Below, piece after piece: positions 45,789-58,594 of a stretch of 64,000 nt of DNA. Position 1 is the stretch's first letter. The number at the start of each line of letters is the position of its first letter. The notes under the pieces were generated by a model. The model saw only the letters and a list, made by a program, of their open reading frames with translations. It was not told the DNA's origin and did not search any database. The translations under genes and the position numbers were made by a program. The stretch spans positions 7,313,001 through 7,377,000 of the forward strand of contig OX387197.1 in the NCBI GenBank assembly GCA_947561715.1, given 5' to 3'. The stretch is from Ascidia mentula (lineage: Eukaryota; Chordata; Ascidiacea; Phlebobranchia; Ascidiidae).

Positions 45789-45935
45789 AAACCGAGGGCC
45801 CTTGAGGCGGAGAGAATTGCTTAAAGTATTCCCCTATGCTTCGGTTTCCAACTCCTCCCGAAACCTGGAGTGCAAATTCGAGAGATTGCCGGTAGAAAAT
45901 TTATCAAGCCCTGGGCGACACCGATTCGAGCTCCT
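45789..45935. repeat. Third copy of the ~130-bp intergenic repeat
   Basis: CCGAGGGCCCTTGAGGCGGA, AAAGTATTCCCCTATGCTTC and CAACTCCTCCCGAAACCTGG occur in the same order as in the 44578-44712 copy (CCGAGGGCTCTCGAGG, CAAGTATTCCC, GCTCCTCCAAATACCTGG). It ends near a B-box-like GATTCGAGCTCC. Confidence 0.55.
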
Positions 45936-46825
45936 CGCCGTTCGAAAGGTTAGTGTTTACAACTTTTTCTCCTTCGTCTGTATATAAGCAACGTCGCGCA
46001 TTGAGGTTGTGCGCACAGCACAGTTGCTGTCGGATGACGCAGCAAACTTATGTAGGCAGTTTGCGACTGGTATTTCAATGAAAGATGGCATCCGCTTCAA
46101 CCTGTCACGTTTTATCAGTGCAACTTTGTAACCAGTGACGATCTTGTCCTACTAGGTCGATTTAGTTAGTCTGTCTGCAACTCACTGAAAACATAATGTT
46201 AGCTCTATTCCCGGTGAAAGATAGTTGAAACTATGTTCCAAAACGTGTAGCGCTCAACGACATGCTTGATTAGTATTTTTTGTAAGGATATCGACATTAG
46301 CGAAATGTATATTTGAACTACGGTGTTCTGACAGGTTTAAATGCATTGATGCAAAATAAGCTGAAGGCAATGGCGCAGTGACGATTATGGACTAAACGTA
46401 ATAATTTTCTATGTTGTTTATTTCCAAACGCGCTATCTTTAATTAAAGCCCATAGTACAGGGGAGTTCCCAATTTTGATTTGCGCAACAATGCTGCGATG
46501 TGGGCTTGGTTTTGCGTCACGCAGGATTACCATGATATGACGCACTTGTTCTGCAAGATATTAATAGATTTACTGGTTTGAGAACTAGTTGGCGATGCCG
46601 TAATATTTTGTAGTCAGAACACGATTAAGGCGATAGTTATCCGGTTTTTGTAACGTCTGTGTCAGAAATTTTGCCAAAAATGTTGACAAAAACTCGTCTA
46701 AATTTGCAGAATTTCTCGTTTAAATGTGCTTGTATTTAGATTCTCCAAAGTTTTATGCAGTGATCGATTTTATCTGATTTGAAATTGCTTTTATTCATTT
46801 ACATTAGTGTCAAAGAGGCACTGAA

Positions 46826-49800
46826 ATGAGTGTGAAGAAGTTTGTGTTTTTATTCCTTTGTGGAGTTTTTGGAAGTGCATTGGGAGACAAGTAAGTAACA
46901 AACAATGACTAGTACCGTAATAATCTGTTCTTCTGGCAAAGATAAAACGTAACTTTATTCACCGAATGACTAGTACAATGATGTTTTTCGGTATAAGTTT
47001 TAATTGCAATGGATAAATTGTTGCCGATGGCAATATTATGTTTGTATGATGTTTTGTACTTGATTAGGAACTGTTTTTTTTTTAATTTTTAGTTCCTATG
47101 CACTCTATGTGCCCAAAATCATACGCCCAGGATTCAGTATCCAGCCAGCTGTCTCAATCTTAAATTCTGCAAACCCAGTACAAGTTACTGTACATCTTAC
47201 TTCCGGTGACAATGTGGTTAATCTTCAAAACCAGGCAGTAATCAACTCAGGTATTTTATTGAAAGTATTCTGCATGGGCATAATTTATCATACACTATTA
47301 CACTGTTTTTCAGGTTCAAGTGCTACAATCAATGTGGGCCAGGTACTGTAACCTATGAGTTTGTTAATTGCATAATGCAAGTATTCATACGCTTGTGCTT
47401 AGGTACCACGAGGATATGCAGGATCTCACAAGTTTACTTTGAATGTAACTGGTGTCAATTCTGTGACTGGTGATACTTTGTTCACAAATCAGACCTCTGA
47501 CTTCACATTTGCTGCAAAAACTCTTTCAATTTTCATACAAACTGACAAGGCAATTTACAAACCCGGCCAAACCAGTAAGACCAAACTGTTCTGAATTTGA
47601 TTGTATGTATGCAATGACTTTTACAGTGGTCCATAATTGTCGCTGCGTTTACAACAGTAACAGTAACATACTGCATTTTCTAGTATTTGTTACAATTATA
47701 CAATAATGCTAATGTGCGTTTAAATATTTTATGTATGTTTTTATGTGGAAAAACATTTTTGAAAATTATGGTACTTTTATCAGTCAAATTTCTGATTATT
47801 TTTTTTCAGTCAAATTCAGGGCAATTGTTTTGAAACCTGATCTTCGTCCACTGATTGGGAATGTCTCTTATTCCGTAAAAGATCCTAAGGGCAACACGAT
47901 CCTGTTGGAAACCGATGTTGTTTTGGATCATGGCGTGGCTGGAAATGAATTCCCACTCAACAAAGATGCCCTTGGTGGAAACTGGAAAATCACCTACAAA
48001 ACACTGGTATATCCCAACTATAAAGTTAATGCTAGATGCTAAAACTTTGTGCATTTTAGCAATGATATATTTTTGTTGATTGCTTTTTTACTGGGGTCGT
48101 CCGACTTGATTTGCCGATACCTTTTTATTTTTTGTGTTTATGATTCATATGTGTGGTGGATTACGATTTACTATAAGTTATATTTTATGTAGGGTTACAA
48201 GGAAGAGATGAGTGTGGAGGTAAAACTTTACAAACTGCCCAAGTTTAAAGTGGAGATAGAAGCGCCAACTTACATTTACAAAGGATCTCCAAGTCTCACT
48301 GTGACACTAAAAGGAACGTAAGTGAAAATCTATGCCTTCATGTTTACACCGGCTAATGCCTGGTAACTGCATGATGGTGCAAACATAACAAAAATGTTAT
48401 TTGGGTCAGATATACATATGGTAAACCAGTCAAAGGAAAGGCATCATTGTCAATGAAACTTCTGTATTCATATGGTGGGCCAGTATTCTTCCATTCACGT
48501 GGATTTTTCGGAAACAGTGCCCCTCAGGGGAATTTCAATGAATTGTTCAAGGTATTATAATGACTATTTTCTTTCAGGCTGTTGGTTTTAAATCATTTCA
48601 GAAAAAAGGTTTAAACTATTCAATTTTAACTCCCATAAAAAATCAGTTTAACAAATAATTTCGTTATTATATTTATACAACTTTGGAAATAACCATTCTT
48701 TGGTGTTTTTTTTAGTTTAAATTACAAAGCACAAAATATTGCATTCGTATTGTGTATGATACAAAGTTTAATCTAGTCATTTTATTCTTTCGTTTTGTTT
48801 TTCTGAGTGCAAGTGTGAAAATTTTTTCAGGATTTCGATGGAGAGGGCAAAGTAGAGCTTTCACTTGACGCAGTGAAAAAGCAACTTGGCTGGGATGGAG
48901 AATCTGAACGCAAAATCAGTATCACGGGTAGTGTTACAGATGGCCAAAGCAAAGTCACCATCAACGAAACCATAGAAATTGATGCAAAGAAAACAAATAT
49001 CAAAATTGACCCACTGTACAAGCCAAATACGATCAAACCTGGACTATTCTATACTGCTTACGTAAGCCTCATCTACATCATATAATATTTTTTGTTCACT
49101 CTGTTGTTTTTCGTGTAGATTAAGGTATCGGAGCCAGATGGAAAGCAACTGATGGAAAGTGACCGTACGACAAATGCTTTGATGATTTCTAGTGAATTCA
49201 CGTGAGTGGATTGGTGATTTTTTATGTTTAATTGGTACCCTATTTTTGAAATCTGTGATACCTAATGACAAACCATCAAAGGTTGTGCAACAAATTATCA
49301 TTCTCATGCAAAATTTCACTGAGCACACTGGGTTCTAAAATAATTTTCAATTTAATGCGTAAATCTGGTTTTAATTTAACCTTTCAATGTCTTAGTTACA
49401 AAGTTTGTCAATTATTTTGATGTATGTAGGACAACCTAATAGCTATCCTATTTTTAAATACAGATCCAGGTCAACCCGTGCAAGAAATCAGACTGTAACG
49501 GAGCACGCAATACCACCCGATGGAGTTGTTGTGTTCACACTGTCAGCTCCAGAAACCGATTTTTCATCAGTGCAGTTCCAAGTAAGCATAAATGTCCACC
49601 TTTGTTGTGTTAAAAGATGTAAAAACACGCTCAGCCAAGTTAAAGGCCTGATTGAACAACAATATGGTACAACGATCCTGAAGATGTGTTGACCCAATAA
49701 TGCACAGTAACTTCACAGGATCCTGTACCAGGGTTTCTTAACTTTGGCCTTTGGTCCCCCGGGGTGCCACTAGCCTAGCCCGGATGGATTGCCTTACACT

Positions 49801-52165
49801 AAAATTCATTAAAAATGCTTTTGTTTGGTTGTTTTTTTGCTTGTCATCTGTGTTTTTTGGTTAATTGGTTGAGAAAGGGCCTTGAAGCACTAAAGGTAAA
49901 GAACCACTGCCCTAAAAACACATGCACTGGTTTCCTGTGATATTGCACTCAATATCAACCATTTTTATAACAGGCCTATATGCGCGGAACCAACAAATGG
50001 GAAGGTCAGAACTGGTCAGTAGATCGCGCTGAATCACCGTCAAATTCCTACTTGCAAATCACCACATCTGAAAGCACCACAGTTAGCCCCGGAGAAGTTG
50101 CAACAGTCACCATTCGTACTACTAGCGAAGTGTCCAGCGTTCGTATCATGGCAAGTACTTCCTGTCATTTTCAACCCGTCTCGGTTGTGTAACTCTGTAT
50201 GGAATTGCGACCACCTTTATGGGATGGGCGCGGTAGAATTTTATAAATAGCGTGTGTGTCTATGTTCAATCGTAAAAATTATGTTTTTATTGTCGACCTG
50301 GATTATCCAACATAATAATGCTTTTTTTGTCACCAGAGAGTTTTAAGTCATTTAGCTTCGAAATTGTTATAATAAGGGATTTTTAATTTTTATGATAAGG
50401 TATTTATGCTAATGTTTGTCTCTCGATCAATGCTCTATGGGGGCTTTGCTGCAACAAAGGGTTTGATGAATCGTTTTATTCTTTTTAGGAAGCGTTATTC
50501 AAACGAAGGCAAATAGAATGCTGTTCAATCGATATCGAATAACAATTTTCCGTTTAAATAAAAAAGAGATTAATGGAATTTCCATAGAAAGTTAACTTGG
50601 ACGTCTAAGCTTTAGTCAAAACCGACAGAAAGATTTGAGCCCCAAAAGATATCTCCTGTACACAAACCGAATACATTTCCAATTCAATATGTTTATTGGC
50701 GCAGTCTCTTTCCCGCGGCTCTGTTTTACAAGACGAGACGATCACCGGGACTCCAGTCAAGTCACGTGACTACTCGTTTGACGTCACTCACGCTATGATT
50801 CCGGGCGTTCAGTTGTTGGTGTCGTACGTCCGTGCGGACGGTGAGATCGTCGCCGACTACATAAAACTGACAGTGAGCACTTCACTGGAAAACCAGGTAC
50901 GTGTGACCTTTTTACTACTGGCTTAATGCACGTGGACTCTGTGGCGTGCTGTGTTTCAATATGCGGAAAGCTGTCCTTTCATGTCGCTAGTCACACGTAT
51001 TTATGCATTAGTTTTGCTGTTAAACAAACAACGCCATGATTTATCCGTCTTCCTTTGCTAACAGACCAAAGTCATCATGCACTTTTGTTTAATTGTATTC
51101 CAGCCAACGGCATTTTTGGCCCAAGTCGTTGTTCTGTAAAAAAACACCTCTTCCTCATACAGGTGACTGTCACTAGTTCAGCCACGCGTGTCGACGCCGG
51201 AACTGACGTAAGTATCAAGGTGCAGACTTCCGGTGCAGGTTCTTACGTGGGAGCTCGTGCCATCGACCAAAGCGTCCTTCTGCTAAAATCTGGAAACGAT
51301 ATTTCGCAAGAGCGAGTAAGCACCTTTCACGCTTTTATAAAATGTTGCTATAGCTTGTCGCCTAGCAACTGATAAGGTTGGTTGTTAAGCTTATTGTCAT
51401 GACGCTGTGATGGTCACGTGCCACTGTGTGAGAGTAATTGGTCGCGTTGGTGCGATTTGCTGTCGGCATGGATATATTTTATTGTGTGTTGCTTGTTACC
51501 AGGTTATGCTTTGCACCATGTCGTTTGTAGCCTCATTATTGCGCCGTGGCCTTAACGATAATCAATATATTTGTCTGTGATGAAGATACATATAACTTTA
51601 CATGTTGATAACGTCCGATATGTCTGACATATTTTCCTGTAATTTTCAGAAACTGCTATTTTTTGAAACCATCAGCTTAACCATTTTGTAGGATCCGTTC
51701 GTATATTTAAAATACAAATTTGTGTGATTTGTCATGTTTTTTTTCTCCGAAATGTAGGTGGTTACCGACCTTAGCAAGTACGAGACCGAAGAGCAACCGG
51801 ACTACTGGAGGTGGTGGTGGTGGTATCCTGTCCCATCTGGAGCCAAGGACACATCCGAAGTTTTCTCGGTAAGTTCATCTGCAAACTGTTAAGCGTGTTT
51901 ACAAAACAATGATGCGGTTTTAGTCATTTAATTTGTTGATGAAAATGCATTGGATTTTTTGATACGCAAAGTTTTTCGCCAAAAGGCGTGATTTAGTTTT
52001 ATTGGTCATTTTATACAACTACGTGTACCTTTTTGCACACTGTCTGATTTCTCTGTGTCATCTTTCAACTTATGAAATGCATTGACGAGGCAACGAACTT
52101 TGTTTTACAGGAAATGGGAATGTTGGTTCTCACCGATGCTCTCGTCTACAAGAAACAACCAGACT
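46826..52165 (+). CDS. CD109-like thioester protein, constant 5' exons 1-15
   Basis: The N-terminal half of an alpha-2-macroglobulin-family protein, closest by eye to CD109 and insect TEPs: secreted or GPI-linked proteins that trap proteases or opsonise through a thioester. Exons: 46826-46890, 47093-47250, 47314-47342, 47403-47574, 47810-48006, 48193-48317, 48410-48551, 48831-49061, 49119-49201, 49464-49581, 49974-50150, 50705-50896, 51163-51315, 51758-51868 and 52111-52165; 669 codons, all phases agreeing. A leader (FVFLFLCGVFGSALG) is followed by MG domains: SYALYVPKIIRPGFS, IFIQTDKAIYKPGQT, YKLPKFKVEIEAPTYIYKG, YTYGKPVKGKASL, LYKPNTIKPGLFYTAY, SLSRGSVL and ARAIDQSVLLLK. Exon 14 contains the odd WRWWWWYP. 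Exon 15 ends in phase 1 with a GTAAGT donor and must join one of the twelve bait exons. Intron 11 has a GC donor. The thioester itself lies beyond the window. Confidence 0.93.
49729..49909. mobile_element. Decayed hAT-like MITE
   Basis: CAGGGTTTCTTAACTTTGGC at the left and the reverse complement of CAGTGGTTCTTTACCTTTAG at the right look like inverted hAT-style termini. I could not find a matching 8-bp flank. It sits in intron 10 of the CD109-like gene. Confidence 0.45.
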
Positions 52166-52636
52166 GTAAGTCACAGCTGATTCTTTTTTATTCGTAGGGA
52201 TGGGCAAAGTACAATTTTGTTTAAAGATCACATTATTTTGAATTTTAAAGCAGTACGCACAATATGGATAGGTATCAGTGGCGTTATTACAAAAAAGTTA
52301 ACGATATCTTTCAAATTCTCACCACATAGCATAATTTATCAACAATTTGGAATGTCACGTATAATTATCCTTATTCTGATCAGCCCATCCCAACAGCCAG
52401 GTGTTATTTATCGGCCGATGCTTTTCATCACGTGATATTCAGGCTTAACAAACCGCGAACCTTGATCTTATCCTCAATTTTAATGAGTAATAACGCTGCG
52501 CAATTGCCGGGGGCGGCGTACGTGCTGTCCGAATTCACCTCATTCTATCTTAGTTTGTGGAAAGTTCAAGAAAATATTTGCACTCACGCTTGGCATATGA
52601 CAGATTAAACCATGGAAACCAAACTAATTTTTGTAG

Positions 52637-52811
52637 ATATTTTCCCGGTTTTTCAAGAATTCGCTTTTGCATTGGCTGGGCCACCGCCTGCGGCCTTGGG
52701 CTTTGCGGGTCGAGCCAATTTGGCAACAGACAGTGTTGTTGCGGCCAAAACGGCTCCGCAGCCCAGGACGTTTTTCCCCGAAACTTGGCTCTGGGATGAG
52801 AAAGTCACCGG
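52637..52811 (+). CDS. CD109-like alternative bait exon V1
   Basis: First of twelve alternatives. TTTTGTAG acceptor, phase 1 in, phase 2 out, 175 bases. Joined to exon 15 it starts with Tyr, then an Ala/Pro-rich bait (ALAGPPPAALGFAGRANL; AAKTAPQPRT) and ends FFPETWLWDEKVTG, the start of the A2M domain. The donor is GTAATT. In composition it is nearest to V4 and V5. Confidence 0.88.
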
Positions 52812-53290
52812 GTAATTTTACCAATAGATGGTGGTACATCAGTCACTGTAGCAAGTAACCTGCGAGTTTAGGTTGTTAACATGCTACAACACATGGTCGT
52901 TTAACATTGGTGGGGGGTTGCATGTCGTTTGCCAATCTAATGGTGGATCATCATTCATGCTTACAATAGTTCTGTGTTTTATCCGTGCTAAATGACATAT
53001 TTGTCTCTTGTCCCATTCCACGCAGCTACATTATGAAGCGGAAAATGTGCACAGAAATACGTTGTTTCACCACAGGGTGTTTCATGCGCAACAACTTATA
53101 TTTTAAAAAGTTTGTAAAGAAGTCCTGCCAATAGACAGTTCTGGTTAGAAACTCTCTCTGTCAAATTTGTTCGGATCATGCTAGGTGTGTTGTGACAACC
53201 GGTCCAATGCATTTAGCTATAGATAGTTTATTCAATACGCAGGACCTCTTAGAAAGTGAGTGTTTCCTATATTTTATCACGTCATGTCAG

Positions 53291-53462
53291 ACTTCGACTG
53301 GGACATTCACGTTGGAGTCGACTACGATGTCGATGACATTCCAATGTTCGCCTTGGATTATAGCTCTGAGCCGAATGGCGGAGGATTGAAGGAAAGCACA
53401 GGCGAGGTTAGGATCAGAAGCAGTTTCCCAGAAACCTGGGTTTGGACAGAGGCACTTGCTGG
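53291..53462 (+). CDS. CD109-like alternative bait exon V2
   Basis: 172 bases, phase 1 in and 2 out, acceptor CATGTCAG, donor GTGAGA (the strongest of the set). The bait is strongly acidic, YFDWDIHVGVDYDVDD near its start, then a Gly/Glu-rich part and RIRSS before FPETWVWTEALAG. It is among the most diverged members and probably one of the oldest. Confidence 0.86.
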
Positions 53463-54031
53463 GTGAGATATGTTGTGCAGTTTAGCGAGGTGTTCACTTA
53501 TTTTTAATTTGAGTTTAGTTTTTCCTTTTTGTTTGTTCGAAAGTTTAGAGATTTTATTCTGGGAGCATTTCCGTCGCAGGCGATTCGCTCAGATTTCCCG
53601 TAGGTTTACGTTTTGCAGTACCTGCAAATACATTGTCAGGTTTGACGATGCGCTGACTGTATATCTGGTTAACTCAACTACGCTCAGCTTTTACCATAGC
53701 AAAGCGACAATGCCAGTGCGTATTCGTGCGCATTGTATTTTCTACATCTCACCATGTAATATTTTAAAACGCTGTCAGTCGTTACGTTTTGTTCGAACCC
53801 GATTGCGCTTTTTTGCCGTTTGTTTTCGCGACTCTAAGTTCGTCGCAATATTCTCGAAACCCAAATCAGTGTTCTAGCGGCACTGGTCGATGTTACCTCT
53901 GTTTTGTGTTGAATGAAAAACTTGTTTGACCGCAGATGCTTTTGCCAGTCGCAGCCGGTACTCGTCCCCAAACGAGTTTTAAAGAAGAGGGATATGAACG
54001 TTGACTTATCACTTGTTACACATATGCACAG

Positions 54032-54197
54032 ATGGACACAGTATGATTCGGTTCTCGAGTCGTATAGGACGAATAATGTACAAAACAGCAGGGAAGCGCA
54101 GACGTCCTGCCATGGCAACCCCGGTACCGAGAGGGACTTCCCCTACCCCGAGAAATTACTTCCCAGAAACGTGGATTTGGGAATCCGGGACCACAGG
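54032..54197 (+). CDS. CD109-like alternative bait exon V3, polybasic
   Basis: 166 bases, phase 1 in and 2 out, acceptor TATGCACAG, donor GTGCGC, which is weak. The bait is basic: RFSSRIGRIMYKTAGKRRRP, then TPRNYFPETWIWESGTTG. The KRRR run suits trypsin- or furin-like proteases, in contrast to the acidic V2. This frame is the one that keeps the FPETW motif. Confidence 0.84.
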
Positions 54198-54894
54198 GTG
54201 CGCCCTCCATCATGTACCGTTGCCTGATTCAACGCCCACGTCGCAGTCACTGTAAAAATCATCATCAAATCATTAACACACGCCTGTCACCTCTCGTGTA
54301 GCGCGTACGTAGACTTCATCATGCTCGTTGTTAAACGTGGGAAACGCTCTTCCGCATTAGAGGTTTAATCAGTTTGTAAGCAGTGGGTGCTTATTTCATC
54401 ATCAAAAGTCAGCCAATGTATTATTTGACCCATGCGAGATCCCTTCAGACCCAATTTTTGTAATCTTTCCTAATTTGAAAAGCATTGTTCCCGAAGCATT
54501 ATCCAGCCAGGAGAATGCATCATTCGGATATAACCTTTACCATCGTCCATAGAGTATGTTCAATAGATATACCTCTCTCCATTTAAAAACCGGATTGATT
54601 TTTAACTCTGCTTGTTCGACGTTTTGGCGTTTAGGTTTTATTGCTTTTCTGATTGTGTGGGTCTGACGTGCGAAACTCGAACAATTTCGATCCTAGTTGG
54701 GCTCTGTATGTTTGACCTTGAAACGTGCCGCACTTTTTTTTATCAGTCATACTATGAGGTACAGCACGCGGAACAAAAATTGCAAAAAATAGCCTGCGAT
54801 ATTTCGGCTGTTTCCCCAAATACGTTCTTGACTCATTTTCATATGCCTATATGTGTCTCTCCCGTAACGGTAATGCAATAATCATGTCAATTAG

Positions 54895-55072
54895 ATTTGT
54901 ACCGGCGCATAGTAGACTCCGATTATTTTGGCGCCCGCTTGATGCTGGCACTTCCCGCCACATCTTCGCGACGAGTACAAGCTCCAAGTGCTCCTATTGT
55001 TGCTAAAGACGCTGCGCCCAGTGCAAGGACACTGTTTCCTGAGACTTGGCTTTGGGAGGACGCAGTAACAGG
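54895..55072 (+). CDS. CD109-like alternative bait exon V4
   Basis: 178 bases if the TCAATTAG acceptor is used, or 157 if the ATAGTAG at 54915 is used; both keep phase 1 in, phase 2 out. Bait LMLALPATSSRRVQAPSAPI, then VAKDAAPSARTLFPETWLWE and DAVTG. The donor is GTATTT, weak. Its last ~26 residues are nearly the same as those of V5, so the two are sister duplicates. Confidence 0.85.
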
Positions 55073-55531
55073 GTATTTAACAACCATCGTGGTGGCATGC
55101 CAATAACCATTGTGCGCCTATGCTTATTTTAGTTGATGCGTCCTGCTTCAGCAAGACGACAATGGGTGCCGTTTTCAAACTAAATCTTGCAGTTTGTTGT
55201 CCATTCCTCGCTTGTGGTGTTTATCTCTACGCAAGAAAGGTTCGCTATCGTCGCAGCCAAGGCATTGTCCTGCGCTAACGTGTAGCACTTCCGCGTTCTC
55301 TACGCCTAGTTAGACCGTGCACAAAGAAAAGTTTTGAACAAAGTCGGTAGTAAACGAAAAAATTAGAGCATTTCACTTTCGTGATTCAATCGTTGGGATC
55401 TCTCTCAAATCCCACCCGCTTGCACATGATACCACAACTGTGTCGTCGTTGTAGCTATAACTCTATAAATCAAGTGTTTGAATTAGATTTACATGTGCAC
55501 TATTTTGGCTTCGGAGATCGGATTTCCATAG

Positions 55532-55655
55532 ATGATCATTTACTCTTACCTGCGCGGCCCCAAACGGCGAGTTTTGCTAATGTTGCCAAAGACGCTGCGC
55601 CCAGAACAAGGAAACTGTTCCCAGAGACGTGGCTTTGGGAGGACGCAGTTACGGG
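55532..55655 (+). CDS. CD109-like alternative bait exon V5, shortest
   Basis: 124 bases, phase 1 in and 2 out, acceptor TTTCCATAG, donor GTATTT. The bait is only ~20 residues before the conserved end: YDHLLLPARPQTASFANVAK, then DAAPRTRKLFPETWLWEDAV and TG. It is the shortest bait of the array and the sister of V4. Confidence 0.88.
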
Positions 55656-55998
55656 GTATTTCACGCTGTTGGACCGGACGGGATGCGCCTGGGGAGCTTG
55701 CATTGCTTGTTTTTCGGCTTCTAGGGCCTGGAAAACAACCATGGCTGTCGTGTAAAAGTTAAAGCTTGTAATTTTCCCCGTCTCAGCATGTGGTGTTTCT
55801 CTTTTTGCCGGCAGGTCAGACAGAAGGCACGGTAAAAATTCATGCAGTGCGAATCATGTTTAGAACAAAAGGGTCTCTGGGAGCATATTGCATCCCGGGC
55901 AAAATGATCAAAAAATCCCAAAACTTTAGTTTTGCCACTTAACTCGAAATACTGCGCATAAGAAATATCCACTTCTAAACCACCCGTCTTATCCGTAG

Positions 55999-56152
55999 AC
56001 AATTACCCCGTGTATTTCGCCTTCGAGGAAAGTTTGGCGGTTGATGCAATGGCCCCAGGTGCGGTCAATAAAGGTGGCGGGTCGGGTGCTTCCCCTGTCA
56101 CACCGCGATCTTATTTCCCGGAGACGTGGCTGTGGGAGGACAAAATATCTGG
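55999..56152 (+). CDS. CD109-like alternative bait exon V6
   Basis: 154 bases, phase 1 in and 2 out, acceptor ATCCGTAG, donor GTACAC. Bait YNYPVYFAFEESLAVDAMAP with a Gly/Ser stretch (NKGGGSGAS), then TPRSYFPETWLWEDKISG. The flexible glycine run differs from all its neighbours. Confidence 0.88.
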
Positions 56153-57391
56153 GTACACACTTAGCGCATCGAGAGTAGATTACGTTGCAAGGGTTTGTTT
56201 CTGCATGCGTAGTACGGTTTCAGATTTCCTGCATGAAACGGTTGTGTTGTGCAAACGTTATTCTTCTATGCAGACTTGAGGTGAAACTAATGCTTAACAA
56301 CTTTTGTGTATGCTTGATTTTTTACTTTTCCAGCATTTTTTTGTAGCTTTGTATATTTATCGGAAAGGCGACGGGTTCCTCTTGAATTTTCGATCAGCAC
56401 TCCCCGTGATTTCCCCACATTTTCAACGCATGCCTAAAATTCCGGACGTAATGTACACGAATAGTTTCACACTTTTAGTTAAAGTCCGACAAAAACATTT
56501 GTACATCAACAAACTGAAGGATTATACACGTGTGTGTGTGTGTATATATAACAAAACTTATGGCACTTTCATAAAATAGTCGCACAGCATTACAAATGTG
56601 GTAAATTACTCATGTTCGTGGCTCCTTTGCCATTCGTACCCTTACCGCGCACATTTCAATTGAACCAATAGGAAGTTGTGCGTGGTTCCGCTGACGCACG
56701 GATTTAACAGTAAAAGTTGCAATGCTTTGTTGCAACTACTTTCAACTTGAATGATTCACGATGCTCGTTTGCGTCTCGAAGGTTGTACTTAATGACCAGT
56801 TCCAAGAATTTCAAGTACCTATTGACTGCGAATGATTTCAGGTAAAATTTGCATTTTTCCATTCACGTTACGAGAAGATTTAATGTCGATTGGATCCTTG
56901 CAAAGGAGTGTGTCGTATGCCTATTCATGCACAAGGTACTTATTGGTCGTTTGTGGAGGGTAATCCAATCCTTACCAGAACGGAAAAAACTTGCTAGCTG
57001 TTGCTTCGAAAACAACCTTGCACGCTATATTGTAGCAGCCAATTGGTCGGTTTTGTATTCGGAAGTCGTTGAAATTAGGTACTGGATTTCTTGCTTCGCA
57101 GGTTAACAAGTCTGTTGCATCGAACTTTTTCATAAAACTTGTTGCTATGCGATCCTCCGGGACCTTATCTGACCCCGCAACACCGTATTTGCTAAACTGC
57201 CTGTATTTTATGTGGTGTTTTTATATCTGTTTCATCGCCCTGAGGGTATATTTGTCACAACGTATGGAGTCACCATCGATCGAATGTTCAAGTTCAGCAA
57301 TTGAGGCCATGACGAAAACCTTGAAATAGTTTCTACAAGCTATAGCGGAGTTGCATGAACCTATGTTACATTTGCCATTCTTCCATTTCAG

Positions 57392-57551
57392 TTGTACTTC
57401 CTCCGGTCTTGGCCTTCAACGTACCCAATGCTGGGGTAGTGCTTGTAGATGAAGCGACGCGGACAGTAAGCAACACTGACTCGAATGCACCGACCCTTAC
57501 CCCAAGAAGCTATTTTCCCGAAACTTGGTTGTGGGACCATGCTGTGACTGG
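57392..57551 (+). CDS. CD109-like alternative bait exon V7
   Basis: 160 bases, phase 1 in and 2 out, good acceptor TTCCATTTCAG, donor GTAGTT. It is the only one whose junction residue is Phe instead of Tyr. The bait is hydrophobic (FVLPPVLAFNVPNAGVVLVD) then EATRTVSNTDSNAPTLTPRS and YFPETWLWDHAVTG. Confidence 0.88.
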
Positions 57552-58068
57552 GTAGTTACCTGTTTGGGCCACGTCTCTGTTTTTGTTATTTGTGTGTGTC
57601 GATGTGATTAGGCCTGGAAGTTGTAGCGCACTCTGCGATAAGTTTTTTACCTTTTTTTTTATTATGTTCTGCTTGTTTATGGGTGATTTTTTCGTTTGAG
57701 TGCTGGTTTGACCAAATTGATCTTTGCACTGCACGCCACTTGTTTTTAGTTTTTTGTGAAAAGACAATGGCTTTCATGATGAAGACGATATTTTCAGTCG
57801 AGAGAACCCTTGTTATGATGTTACCGTGGTAGTGAAATCACCCGGTGTAAAACGTATTTGGAAACTCCCCACAGCACAAAGGTCTCTGTGGGCATTCTTT
57901 TCTCTCATTTCCTTATTGACTGGTGCTTCTTACACGAAAAAGCCGCAACATTTTTCTTTTCCTTTCTCCGTTTAACCTTCGAAATCCCTTTCAGATGCAG
58001 CGCTCAATCAACCAATGCAAGCAAAAGCATTCCCTTTGCGTTGCCTATAAACTGTATACCCATTGCAG

Positions 58069-58234
58069 ATTGGTATCATTTAATGCGGGGAAGATCCTTT
58101 CCAGTGATGGATGCTGACTTATCACTTAGCGCTTCCTATTTCCCACAGAGCCACGTTTCCTTGGGCACAGTCTCCGAACCAACACCCCGACATCATTTTC
58201 CTGAAACTTGGCTGTGGATGGATTCGACGACAGG
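58069..58234 (+). CDS. CD109-like alternative bait exon V8
   Basis: 166 bases, phase 1 in and 2 out, acceptor CCATTGCAG, donor GTACTT. Bait YWYHLMRGRSFPVMDADLSL then SASYFPQSHVSLGTVSEPTP and RHHFPETWLWMDSTTG. First of the V8-V12 group, which share an aromatic start, a Ser-rich middle and (K/R/E)PTPR before the conserved end. Confidence 0.88.
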
Positions 58235-58594
58235 GTACTTCCTTAACAATGTCACAAAACAAGCTAACAAAACGGGTGTCTTGAAAGATACAGACTCCTC
58301 ACGAAGTAGCATACACCGCCATTGACATTCATTTTTGCATCACAACTCGCCATGTATCAAGTCGGTTTTCAAAATATTTTGGTCGGCGGTCAGCAGCGCA
58401 ACCAGTTCTTTTTTGTTGCTTTTGTGAATGGTTACCCTCGTTCAATGAGAAACCACCTGAACTGTCGGACCTTTCTCTGCCTTGTACTTTGTGGGTTATT
58501 TTACAAACGAGCCTTCCGGTTTTCACACTGTTTTGTAATCTTCTGGACAAAACCTGCTCAAATCTCCGCTATTTAATCGTGCTTTTTGACGCAG

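Larger units (their letters stand above)
43061..46825. other. Intergenic, repeats only
   Basis: There are 3.8 kb between PM20D1 and the CD109-like gene. It contains three diverged copies of a ~130-bp repeat, a 10-bp minisatellite and an AATAAA at 43925-43930 that might serve PM20D1. Several 60-150 codon frames are present, but none shows a family motif or splice support. Confidence 0.5.
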
